This document shows, in pieces, positions 26,261 to 33,821 of a stretch of DNA of 64,000 nt (position 1 is its first letter; each line of letters begins with the position of its first letter). Origin of the DNA: Sphingobacterium sp. JB170 (GTDB lineage: Bacteria; Bacteroidota; Bacteroidia; Sphingobacteriales; Sphingobacteriaceae); contig NZ_FUKU01000071.1 in NCBI RefSeq assembly GCF_900163865.1, positions 124,001 to 188,000 on the forward strand. The letters are read 5' to 3'. Under the pieces are notes generated by a model. That model saw nothing but the letters and a program-made list of their open reading frames with translations. It had not been told where the DNA came from and did no database searches. Position numbers and translations under genes: made by a program.

Positions 26261-26268
26261 TATATTTG
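26261..26268 (+). promoter_or_regulatory. candidate -7 element for the argD operon
   Basis: TATATTTG, a full match to TAnnTTTG, giving a leader of about 31 bases before argD. No good TTTG at the -33 position. No leader peptide or attenuator is seen here, unlike the second arginine block. Confidence 0.5.
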
Positions 26269-26303
26269 TACACAGGGTTTCCCACTAAACTATATTTATT
26301 TTA

Positions 26304-27437
26304 ATGGACTTATTTAATGTTTATCCTATAAATCCCATCAATATTGTTAAGGCTCAAGGCTCAACCGTTTGGGATAATGATGGTAATGAGTATCTTGATC
26401 TTTATGGCGGTCATGCTGTTATTTCGATAGGTCATACACACCCCCACTATGTGGAGCGGTTAACTGAACAGTTAAACAATATTGGGTTTTATTCGAATTC
26501 GATCGAGATTCCTATTCAACATGAGTTTGCGAAGAAATTGGGCGAAGTAACGGGCAAAAGCGCCTATTCTCTGTTTTTATGTAACTCCGGTGCGGAAGCA
26601 AATGAAAACGCATTCAAGTTAGCGTCTTTTTACAATAACCGGAAGAAGATTATAGCCTTCACGAAGGCATTTCATGGTCGTACGTCGCTTGCTGTAAGTG
26701 CGACCGATAACCCAGGAATCATCGCACCAGTTAATGAAACGAATAATGTGGTGTTTCTTCCCTTCAATGATGAGCAAGCGTTAACAAACGCCTTTAATGA
26801 GTTTGGTTCGGAGATTTCATCAGTAATTATCGAGGGCATTCAGGGTGTCGGTGGTATTCGTGAAGCGTCTGTTTCTTTTTTGAAATTAATCCGCTCGTTG
26901 TGCGATTCCTCCGGGGCCGTGTTTATTGCCGATTCGGTCCAGTGTGGTTACGGAAGAACAGGAGATTTTTATTCGCATGATTACGCGGGCGTATCGGCCG
27001 ATATTTATACGATGGCCAAGGGCATGGGAAATGGGTTTCCGGTTGCAGGGATCTCGATTGCACCTAGGTTTGTAGCGACATACGGGATGTTAGGGACAAC
27101 CTTTGGCGGAAATCACCTTGCTTGCGCCGCTGGTATTGCTGTGCTTGATGTAATCCAGCAAGATAATTTGTTGGATAATGCGCGCACCGTGGGAGCGTAT
27201 CTGATTTCCGAGTTGCGTAAGTTTGATAAAGTCATAGAAGTGCGTGGTAGGGGATTGATGATTGGTATTGAGCTGCCCGAAGAGCTAACATCTGTTAAGA
27301 AAGACCTATTGTTTAAAGACCGGATCTTTACGGGGGAAGCAAAACCAAGTGTGATTCGTATTTTGCCAGCACTGAATATTACCAAGTCAATAGCAGATAG
27401 ATTTTTAACAGCTTTCGATGGAAGATTGAAGGCTTAA
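26304..27437 (+). CDS. argD: acetyl/succinyl-ornithine aminotransferase
   Basis: PLP-dependent class III aminotransferase that forms N-acylornithine in arginine synthesis. 377 residues. NSGAEANENAFKLA (about 95-108) binds the cofactor phosphate, IADSVQCGYGRTG (from 208) carries the PLP aspartate, and TMAKGMGNGFP contains the PLP lysine Lys239. It leads a five-gene arg operon; with a succinylornithine-type transcarbamylase next door, the acyl group is likely succinyl (inference). Confidence 0.93.
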   Translation: MDLFNVYPINPINIVKAQGSTVWDNDGNEYLDLYGGHAVISIGHTHPHYVERLTEQLNNIGFYSNSIEIPIQHEFAKKLGEVTGKSAYSLFLCNSGAEANENAFKLASFYNNRKKIIAFTKAFHGRTSLAVSATDNPGIIAPVNETNNVVFLPFNDEQALTNAFNEFGSEISSVIIEGIQGVGGIREASVSFLKLIRSLCDSSGAVFIADSVQCGYGRTGDFYSHDYAGVSADIYTMAKGMGNGFPVAGISIAPRFVATYGMLGTTFGGNHLACAAGIAVLDVIQQDNLLDNARTVGAYLISELRKFDKVIEVRGRGLMIGIELPEELTSVKKDLLFKDRIFTGEAKPSVIRILPALNITKSIADRFLTAFDGRLKA

Positions 27438-27449
27438 CTCGTTTATAAA

Positions 27450-28421
27450 ATGAAGAAATTTTTTTCCGTTTCGGATGTCGACGATTTGACCAGTATTGTT
27501 GATGAAGCACTTGCTTTGAAGTCCTCACCCTATGCGCTACAAGCATTAGGTAAAAATAGAACGCTCGGACTCGTGTTTTTGAATCCGAGCCTTCGCACGC
27601 GTTTAAGTACACAAAAGGCGGCGCTAAATCTAGGAATGAATGTTATGGTGCTCAATATGGATAAAGAAGGTTGGGCGCTGGAGACCCGGGATGGGGTTAT
27701 TATGGATGGTACCACGGTTGAACATATTCGTGAAGCTGCGGCCGTGATGGGGGAATATTGTGATATTCTGGGACTGCGCTCTTTTCCAAGTTTGAAGGAC
27801 AAGCAAGCTGATTATACAGAAGATCTTTTTAATAAATTCGTCAGATTTTGTGGCGTACCTGTTGTTTCGCTTGAGAGCGCAACCCGACATCCACTTCAAA
27901 GTTTAACCGATCTTATCACCATCTCCGAACATAAAAATGTTGAAAAGCCTAAGGTTGTACTAGCATGGGCGCCACATGTAAAGGCGCTTCCTCAAGCGGT
28001 ACCTAATTCGTTTGCGGAGTGGATGTCGAAGGCACAGGAGCAAGGTCTTGTTGACTTTACAATTGCGCACCCTCAGGGTTATGAACTCAGCGAGGAATTT
28101 ACGAATGGCGCAAACATTACGCATGATTTGGATGGGGCGTTAACTGGTGCTGATTTTGTGTACGTGAAAAATTGGTCTTCTTTTCATGAGTATGGGAAGG
28201 TCTATCCGGTGAGTACTAATTGGATGCTCGATAACGAGAAGCTCGGTTTGACAAATAATGCTAAAGTGATGCACTGCTTACCTGTACGTCGTGATTTAGA
28301 ACTCTCCTCGGAGATACTCGATGGCCCGAATTCCTTAGTCATCAAAGAGGCGAGCAACCGGGTGTGGGCTGCGCAAACTGTATTAAAGCGTATGTTACAG
28401 AAATTGGATACATTAAAATAG
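27450..28421 (+). CDS. argF': N-succinylornithine carbamoyltransferase-type enzyme
   Basis: Transfers the carbamoyl group to N-acylornithine to give N-acylcitrulline. 323 residues. The carbamoyl-phosphate motif is SLRTR (47-51) in FLNPSLRTRLSTQKAALN; the acylornithine region includes HPLQSLTDL and CLPVRRDLELS. It resembles the Bacteroides N-succinylornithine enzyme along its length. The residue reported to set acyl specificity, at position 90, is Val here, where I recall Pro in the Bacteroides enzyme and Glu in the acetylornithine enzyme. Twelve bases after argD. Confidence 0.9.
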   Translation: MKKFFSVSDVDDLTSIVDEALALKSSPYALQALGKNRTLGLVFLNPSLRTRLSTQKAALNLGMNVMVLNMDKEGWALETRDGVIMDGTTVEHIREAAAVMGEYCDILGLRSFPSLKDKQADYTEDLFNKFVRFCGVPVVSLESATRHPLQSLTDLITISEHKNVEKPKVVLAWAPHVKALPQAVPNSFAEWMSKAQEQGLVDFTIAHPQGYELSEEFTNGANITHDLDGALTGADFVYVKNWSSFHEYGKVYPVSTNWMLDNEKLGLTNNAKVMHCLPVRRDLELSSEILDGPNSLVIKEASNRVWAAQTVLKRMLQKLDTLK

Positions 28422-28431
28422 AAATTCACGA

Positions 28432-29226
28432 ATGAGTAGTGTATTGCATATAATTAAAATTGGTGGAAACGTTATTGACAGTCCCAATAACCTAGATGAT
28501 TTTTTGGAAAAATTTTCGGCATTACAAGGAAAAAAGATACTCGTGCATGGTGGCGGAAAGATTGCTACGCGTATCGCTTCACGCCTCGGTATTGAAGCAC
28601 AAATGGTTGAAGGACGACGGGTAACCGATGAGAAAATGCTTGAGGTCGTTACGATGGTGTATGCAGGTCTAACCAATAAGACTGTGGTCGCCAAGCTTCA
28701 AATGTTCGGGTGTGACGCGATTGGTTTGAGTGGGGCGGATGCAAATACAATCAAAGCAATTCGGCGACCTGCACGGGAAGTTGATTACGGTTTTGTGGGT
28801 GATATTCTTGCCGATTCTGTAAATGTGTTAAGCATAAAGAGGATTTTAGAATCCGGATTGACACCCGTATTTTCTGCTATCACACATAATGGTCTTGGGC
28901 AATTGCTTAACACAAATGCCGATACCATCGCTTCCTCTCTAGCCATAGCGTTATCCAAAACCTTCGAAACGAGATTGATATATTGTTTCGAAAAAAATGG
29001 TGTGCTGCGAGATGTGGAGGACGATAATTCTGTAATCCGCTCGATCAAACTTGGGGAGTTCGAAGATTTAAAAGGTGCGGGCGTGATATATGAAGGTATG
29101 ATACCAAAATTGGAAAATGCGTTTTACGCTATTGGTAAAGGTGTTAAAAATGTATATATTGGTAAAGCCGTAAACCTACATAAGTACCAGCAGGGAGAAT
29201 TTGGCACTTGTTTATTATCAACGTAG
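28432..29226 (+). CDS. argB: N-acetyl(succinyl)glutamate kinase
   Basis: Phosphorylates N-acylglutamate, the second step of arginine synthesis. 264 residues. Amino-acid-kinase motifs are IKIGGNVID at the start, LVHGGGKIATRIASRLGIE (glycine-rich loop) and LLNTNADTIASSLAIAL (nucleotide-binding). Ten bases after argF'. The acyl group may be succinyl. Confidence 0.93.
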   Translation: MSSVLHIIKIGGNVIDSPNNLDDFLEKFSALQGKKILVHGGGKIATRIASRLGIEAQMVEGRRVTDEKMLEVVTMVYAGLTNKTVVAKLQMFGCDAIGLSGADANTIKAIRRPAREVDYGFVGDILADSVNVLSIKRILESGLTPVFSAITHNGLGQLLNTNADTIASSLAIALSKTFETRLIYCFEKNGVLRDVEDDNSVIRSIKLGEFEDLKGAGVIYEGMIPKLENAFYAIGKGVKNVYIGKAVNLHKYQQGEFGTCLLST

Positions 29227-29235
29227 AATAGACTC

Positions 29236-30036
29236 ATGAGTAAAATAGCAATAATCGGCAGCGGAAATATTGGTTTATCGCTTGGTAAAGGTTTAGTTAA
29301 GTCGGAACAATACGCCGCGCAGGAAATCATCCTGACACGGCGTAATCTTGCTTTGCTTCAGCATGAAGCGAGACTCGGATTTCAAGTTGGTGATAATAAT
29401 TCGCAAGCCGTTTTGGCATCGGATATTGTTGTTTTAGCGGTGCTCCCCCAGCAACTAAAGCGTGTTTTGGACGAAATCAAAGGGTCTTTGAATGACCAGC
29501 AGATAATAGTATCTGTCGTGTCGGGAGTTACTTGTGAAGATATTCGAAATGTAATCGGAGAAGAAATGCAGGTTGTTCGGGCGATGCCGAACACAGCGAT
29601 CGTCATCGGGCAGTCGATGACCTGTATTGCTACGGACCTAGCGTCAACGGAAGCGGTTTCGAGTGTCGTAAAGCTTTTTGAATCGGTAGGATCAGTAGTT
29701 GTTATTCAAGAGGATTTGATGACATCCGCGACGGCACTTTGCGCGTGCGGAATCGCTTTTTTTCTACGGGCAATACGCGCAGCGTCTCAAGGCGGGGTAG
29801 AAATCGGATTTCATGCGCATGATGCACTTAAGATGGCGGTACAAACAGCAAAAGGAGCGGCAGATTTACTTTTGCAAACGTCCAGTCATCCTGAGCATGA
29901 AATTGATAAAGTAACCTCCCCAAAAGGATGCACCATTGCAGGCTTGAATGAAATGGAACATCACGGCTTTAGCTCTGCGTTCATAAAAGGGATTAAGCTA
30001 TCCGCTAAAAAGGCTGGAGGGTTGTATGATGAATGA
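29236..30036 (+). CDS. proC: pyrroline-5-carboxylate reductase
   Basis: Reduces pyrroline-5-carboxylate to proline with NAD(P)H. 266 residues. N-terminal Rossmann motif IAIIGSGNIGLSLGKGL; conserved RAMPNTAIVIGQSMT; C-terminal TSPKGCTIAGLNEMEHHGF. Its place inside the arg operon links proline and arginine synthesis through shared glutamate-semialdehyde chemistry. It overlaps argE by 11 bases. Confidence 0.93.
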   Translation: MSKIAIIGSGNIGLSLGKGLVKSEQYAAQEIILTRRNLALLQHEARLGFQVGDNNSQAVLASDIVVLAVLPQQLKRVLDEIKGSLNDQQIIVSVVSGVTCEDIRNVIGEEMQVVRAMPNTAIVIGQSMTCIATDLASTEAVSSVVKLFESVGSVVVIQEDLMTSATALCACGIAFFLRAIRAASQGGVEIGFHAHDALKMAVQTAKGAADLLLQTSSHPEHEIDKVTSPKGCTIAGLNEMEHHGFSSAFIKGIKLSAKKAGGLYDE

Positions 30037-31102
30037 TAAACTCGCGGATTTAATTGACGCGGGAACCTCGTTATTACAAGAACTTATTCGAATCCCCTCG
30101 TTCAGCCGAGAAGAAAATGGCACCGCAGATTTGTTGTGCCATTTTCTTCAGCAGCGTGGCGTCGAAGTTCATCGTTATGGAAATAACGTTTGGGCATACA
30201 ATAAATATAAAGATGACCTTAAGCCTTGTGTTCTGCTAAATTCGCATCACGATACGGTAAAGCCGAATGCAGGGTACACGAAGGATCCTTTTGAGCCTAT
30301 TCTAGAAGACGGTAAATTATTTGGGCTTGGTAGTAATGATGCCGGAGGCTGTTTGGTTGCCCTGATTTCTGCGTTCTTATATTTTTATGACCAGGAGGAT
30401 TTAGCCTACAATATTTGTTTTTTAGCATCTGCCGAAGAAGAGGTTTCTGGGAAAAATGGAATAGAAGAGGCCTATAAGCACATTGGAGAGATGTCTTTTG
30501 CCATTGTAGGCGAACCTACGTTGTTGGATTTGGCGGTGGCGGAAAAGGGATTGATGGTACTTGACTGTACGGTTAGGGGCGTGTCTGGTCATGCTGCGCG
30601 CGACGAGGGTGAAAACGCGATCTACAAAGCCATGGAGGCAATTGAATGGTTTAAGACGTTTGAGTTTCCAAAAGAATCAACCCATTTGGGACCAGTCAAA
30701 ATGTCGGTGACGCTAGTTCAAGCAGGTACGCAACATAATGTTGTTCCTGACGTGTGTACTTTTGTCGTTGATGTAAGAACAACGGATGTGTATAGCAATT
30801 TAGAGGTTTTAGAAATGGTAAAAGCGCACGTTGAGGTTCACGTCGATGTCGCTCCGCGCTCTACCAGACTGAATCCGTCGTCTATTGATTTATTGCATCC
30901 TATCGTTCTGTCGGGGTTGGCTTTGGGCGCGCGTACCTATGGGAGTCCCACAATGAGCGATCAGGCACTGTTGCCAATTCCTTCCATTAAAGTAGGGCCG
31001 GGTGACTCTTCGAGATCACATACCGCGGATGAGTTCATCTATCTGAAGGAAATAGACAAAGGCGTTCGGTTTTATGTTGAATTGCTCAAAAAAATAATAT
31101 AG
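30026..31102 (+). CDS. argE: acetyl(succinyl)ornithine/citrulline deacylase, M20 family
   Basis: Zinc-dependent M20 amidohydrolase removing the acyl group in arginine synthesis. 358 residues. Metal-ligand motifs are LLNSHHDTVKPN, GLGSNDAGGCLVAL and ASAEEEVSG, with a C-terminal ligand His in SSRSHTADEF. In a pathway with acylornithine transcarbamylase the substrate should be N-acylcitrulline. It starts at ATGATG inside the end of proC; its stop codon lies within a perfect palindrome shared with the convergent regulator. Confidence 0.9.
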   Translation: MMNDKLADLIDAGTSLLQELIRIPSFSREENGTADLLCHFLQQRGVEVHRYGNNVWAYNKYKDDLKPCVLLNSHHDTVKPNAGYTKDPFEPILEDGKLFGLGSNDAGGCLVALISAFLYFYDQEDLAYNICFLASAEEEVSGKNGIEEAYKHIGEMSFAIVGEPTLLDLAVAEKGLMVLDCTVRGVSGHAARDEGENAIYKAMEAIEWFKTFEFPKESTHLGPVKMSVTLVQAGTQHNVVPDVCTFVVDVRTTDVYSNLEVLEMVKAHVEVHVDVAPRSTRLNPSSIDLLHPIVLSGLALGARTYGSPTMSDQALLPIPSIKVGPGDSSRSHTADEFIYLKEIDKGVRFYVELLKKII

Positions 31103-31145
31103 AAACTAAAAAAGGACGCTCGAGCGTCCTTTTTTAGTTTCTATA
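31098..31145. terminator. 48-bp perfect palindrome, bidirectional terminator
   Basis: Every base from 31098 to 31121 pairs with 31145 back to 31122, with an A tract in the left half and a T tract in the right half, so it is an intrinsic terminator in both directions. The TAG stops of argE (31100-31102) and of the minus-strand Lrp gene (31141-31143) occupy symmetrical positions in the two arms. Confidence 0.92.
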
Positions 31146-31611
31146 GAGTAATTTGCCGTTTTATACTCTCTTCAAGCGAAATTATCGTCTCGGTGCGCTG
31201 AATCCCAGTCAAGGCTTGGATATCTTCGTTTAACACTTTACGTAAATGTGCCGTATCGCGACAGACTATCTTCGCAAACATACTGTATTGTCCCGTGCAA
31301 TAGTGTAATTCTACCACTTCGTTGATTTTTTGAAGCTGCTTAACCGCATCAATGTATTGAGAGCCCTTCTCTAAATAGATTCCCAAGAACGCTGTAATAT
31401 CGAAACCTACCTTTTGTGGGTTAATAATAAGCTCCGAACCTTTGATTATACCTAGTTCTTCCATTTTTTTCATGCGAACGTGGATGGTTCCGCCTGAAAC
31501 TATGAGTTTTTTGGCTATTTCGGTGTATGGAATTGATGCGTTTTCCATTAATGTAGATAAAATCTGAATATCTAGATTGTCTAAGTCGTAATTTGAGTAT
31601 TTTTTATCCAT
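31141..31611 (-). CDS. Lrp/AsnC family transcriptional regulator
   Basis: Amino-acid-responsive DNA-binding protein, 156 residues. N-terminal winged helix-turn-helix (about residues 10-60, DIQILSTLMENASIPYTEIA followed by the recognition helix GTIHVRMKKMEELG) and a C-terminal ligand-binding RAM domain (from about 75). The ATG at 31611 is chosen; a longer frame adds 35 residues of AT-rich leader. It converges on the arg operon and could regulate it (inference). Upstream lie phased A-tracts and a long inverted repeat. Confidence 0.92.
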   Translation of the reverse strand: MDKKYSNYDLDNLDIQILSTLMENASIPYTEIAKKLIVSGGTIHVRMKKMEELGIIKGSELIINPQKVGFDITAFLGIYLEKGSQYIDAVKQLQKINEVVELHYCTGQYSMFAKIVCRDTAHLRKVLNEDIQALTGIQRTETIISLEESIKRQITL

Positions 31612-31651
31612 AAATTTTGTATTTATTAGTTTTTTTTGAGTGTTTGTTTGT

Positions 31652-31688
31652 AAAATATGTAAAAATGTATAAAAATGTTGTAAAAAAA
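31652..31688. other. phased A-tracts, probable curved DNA
   Basis: Four A-tracts (31652-31655, 31661-31665, 31671-31675, 31682-31688) are spaced by roughly one helical turn just upstream of the Lrp-family gene. Such phasing bends DNA, and Lrp-type proteins favour bent DNA, so this may be an autoregulatory region. Confidence 0.5.
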
Positions 31689-31700
31689 CTGATAATTTGT

Positions 31701-31756
31701 ATATTTGTAGTAGCAAAAAGAGAAAAACGTTTGTTTTTTTTTGCTACTACAAATAT
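31701..31756. repeat. 19-bp perfect inverted repeat
   Basis: 31701-31719 is the exact reverse complement of 31738-31756, with an 18-base spacer. Each arm contains a -7-like sequence pointing toward the centre: TATATTTG at 31700-31707 on the plus strand, with GTTG 19 bp upstream, and CATATTTG on the minus strand at 31750-31757. It lies in the 407-base gap 31612-32018, whose remainder (31832-32000) is AT-rich with no supported gene. Confidence 0.75.
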
Positions 31757-31831
31757 GTACTCCCTCAAATAACATAGGTTTATAATTGGTTAGCGTAGAA
31801 GTTCCTCTCCCCGGGGAGCTTCTTCCTTTTA
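31712..31831 (+). ncRNA. possible small RNA
   Basis: A plus-strand promoter-like pair (GTTG 31677-31680, 19 bp, TATATTTG 31700-31707) would start an RNA near 31712. About 90 bases on, CTCCCC/GGGGAG (31807-31818) extended by AGAAG/CTTCT (31797-31801 with 31819-31823) is followed by CTTTT, resembling a weak terminator. The RNA would open with a TAGCAAAAA/TTTTTGCTA stem. No known RNA family is recognised. Confidence 0.3.
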
Positions 31832-32000
31832 TACGCATTTTTACAACAAATCATTTTTGTATGTTAATTTTAATTATTTTGTAAAAATACTAAGTATTTT
31901 TCGGATAATATTGTGTTTTTTGTAATATCTTGTGTGATTTTTGAAATTGTTGTATTTCGGTTGGTTATTCTGTGCTTTTTTTGCTGCGCAGTTTTTTTGA

Positions 32001-32018
32001 TTCCGTATATTTACGGAA
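32001..32018 (+). promoter_or_regulatory. palindromic promoter element abutting a start codon
   Basis: TTCCGTA and TACGGAA (32001-32007, 32012-32018) form a 7-bp inverted repeat around TATT, directly before the ATG at 32019. It embeds TATATTTA (32006-32013), seven of eight to the -7 consensus. A protein bound to the palindrome would cover the promoter. Confidence 0.45.
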
Positions 32019-33071
32019 ATGGATTTAAAAGAAATAGACGACGTTCGGATTTCGCGTAAAAAGCCGATTTACCCGGTAGCGGCGGGATTAACAAAATACT
32101 TACGTATTTATCAACGTGACGCTAAATTACCGATATGTTATTCGGATCTTTTAAATTTTTCCGAAACGGTTCCCGTAATGGATAAGGACGGCAATGATAC
32201 CTATTGGGAAACACCACTTTATCCACCACATCTTCAGGATAATCTTTACGAAGGGCTCAAGGTAGTCTATGCCGTGCTGAAAGCTTCAGGGAATATACGT
32301 GTAGTTGAGCATAAGGTTATTGATCGTATTGAATATTGTGCTTTCGGGAATACTAAGCCCTTCCGTGTGCGTATTATTAATAGGCTTAATGACGTATATG
32401 ATTATTTTTATATTAAACGGGCAGATGCCTCTCGGATTTACGGTTTAGAGCTCGAGGAAATATTATCGCCCAATCAAGTCAATTATCTGGTTGATCGATC
32501 AACCTTGGTCGAGGAACATATCGTCGGTATTCCAGGCGATGTCTTTGTAAAAAATGGTCTTCTAACACCGGAATATAATCACACGCGTGTGGCCAAAGAA
32601 TTTGTGAAATTTAATGAGCGCTGTATCATCTCATTACTTGGTGACATGAGGGCCTATAATTTTGTTATGCAAATTACACCTGACTTCGATGATTTTCAGT
32701 TTCGTATTCGTGCAATTGATTTCGATCAACAATTTTATGAGGGGAATCCCCGTGTGTATATGCCACAATATTTTAAGGAGAATTTTCCACTAGTAAAACT
32801 TGCGATGGATCATCTCAATGAAAAAACGGTGCGCCAGTATCAACAAGAAGAACGATCATCTATTGTGCACCGAGTGCGGAGCGAGCGGCACCGGATCAGA
32901 GACCTTCGAGATGCGTCCAAGTTACAGGTACTTTCGACCCCGGAGAATATTAAACAACTTCGTGAAGGGTACGGTTCATTTTTTAATGATCAGGCTTATT
33001 TAAAATGCGAATCGATGACCGATATTGTGGAGTTGAACGTAAAAAATGTTATTCGCCAAGTGAAACTCTAG
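32019..33071 (+). CDS. unknown protein with a kinase-like residue pattern
   Basis: 350 residues; I do not recognise the family. No signal peptide or membrane segment. The order of motifs resembles protein-kinase-like folds: YDYFYIKRADASRIYGLELEE (a candidate ATP lysine Lys133 and a following Glu), VEEHIVGIPGDVFV (hinge-like, 164-177), LLGDMRAYNF (GD 208-209, Asn214) and IRAIDFDQQF (Asp234/Asp236). This is pattern reading, not homology. The C-terminal third is charged (QQEERSS, RSERHRIRDLRD). Its stop overlaps the ruvC stop by sharing CTAG. The leader appears to be absent. Confidence 0.75.
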   Translation: MDLKEIDDVRISRKKPIYPVAAGLTKYLRIYQRDAKLPICYSDLLNFSETVPVMDKDGNDTYWETPLYPPHLQDNLYEGLKVVYAVLKASGNIRVVEHKVIDRIEYCAFGNTKPFRVRIINRLNDVYDYFYIKRADASRIYGLELEEILSPNQVNYLVDRSTLVEEHIVGIPGDVFVKNGLLTPEYNHTRVAKEFVKFNERCIISLLGDMRAYNFVMQITPDFDDFQFRIRAIDFDQQFYEGNPRVYMPQYFKENFPLVKLAMDHLNEKTVRQYQQEERSSIVHRVRSERHRIRDLRDASKLQVLSTPENIKQLREGYGSFFNDQAYLKCESMTDIVELNVKNVIRQVKL

Positions 33072-33634
33072 CGAATTCTCTTTTCATTGTCCTTGGCGAA
33101 CGCTTCCCACCCCGAGTACGATTTTGAGGATGTAGTGGCCGTGTTTTGCTGAAACGCGTGACAAACTGCAACAGCAAGTCCGTCGGTTGCATCAAGAAAC
33201 TCAGGGCTCTCTTTGAAACCTAAAATTGTCTTCAACATCGCGGCGACCTGTTCTTTGCTCGCTGAACCGTTTCCTGTTACCGATTGTTTTATTTTTTTTG
33301 GCGAATACTCGAAAATCGGGATATCGTAGTTTAGCGCCGCTGCCATAGCAACACCCTGTGCCCGCCCTAATTTCAGCATAACTTGTATGTTTTTTCCATA
33401 AAAGGGCGCTTCTAATGCAACAAAATCTGGATTGTACTCTTGTACGAGTGCGGAAGTTTTTTTGAAAATACGCTGCAATTTAAGACCGTGATCGGTGAGA
33501 TGCCCCATTTTAACAACGCCTAAAGTTATCAATGAGAGTTTTTGGCCAACTTGCTTGATAATCCCGTAGCCCATAATTACCGTTCCCGGGTCGATACCTA
33601 AAATTATTCGTTCTTTCGCCTTTTCTCGTTCCAT
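33068..33634 (-). CDS. ruvC: Holliday junction resolvase RuvC
   Basis: Cuts Holliday junctions with RuvAB. 188 residues. The acidic active site is visible: Asp15 (GIDPGT), Glu75 (VALEAPF), Asp148 and Asp151 (FLDATDGLAVAVCH). The tail after about residue 160 is longer than in E. coli. It converges on the kinase-like gene with a 4-base stop-to-stop overlap; no terminator separates them. Confidence 0.95.
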   Translation of the reverse strand: MEREKAKERIILGIDPGTVIMGYGIIKQVGQKLSLITLGVVKMGHLTDHGLKLQRIFKKTSALVQEYNPDFVALEAPFYGKNIQVMLKLGRAQGVAMAAALNYDIPIFEYSPKKIKQSVTGNGSASKEQVAAMLKTILGFKESPEFLDATDGLAVAVCHAFQQNTATTSSKSYSGWEAFAKDNEKRIR

Positions 33635-33638
33635 GGTA

Positions 33639-33646
33639 CAATATTA
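33639..33646 (-). promoter_or_regulatory. candidate -7 element of ruvC, leaderless arrangement
   Basis: Minus strand TAATATTG (seven of eight) lies exactly four bases before the ruvC ATG, the same spacing as at hisS, gmd and nth. Confidence 0.35.
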
Positions 33647-33821
33647 CGATTTTAATTGTACTTGTCTCTGGATTATGCTATTGAAGAAATGCTTGCTTGC
33701 GTGCAAAAGATAATCTCGAAATGCAGGCTTATTTTATCGAATGTAATCCGATATAATTTTGCTCGAGTTCGTAGATTAACCGTCGGGATTAGTTTAGGTT
33801 TCGTGAAAAATTAGTAACATT

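Noticed and set aside
31626..31838. 70-codon minus-strand frame across the inverted repeat
   Set aside because: It consists of translated repeat and A/T tracts and overlaps the Lrp leader; no family resemblance.
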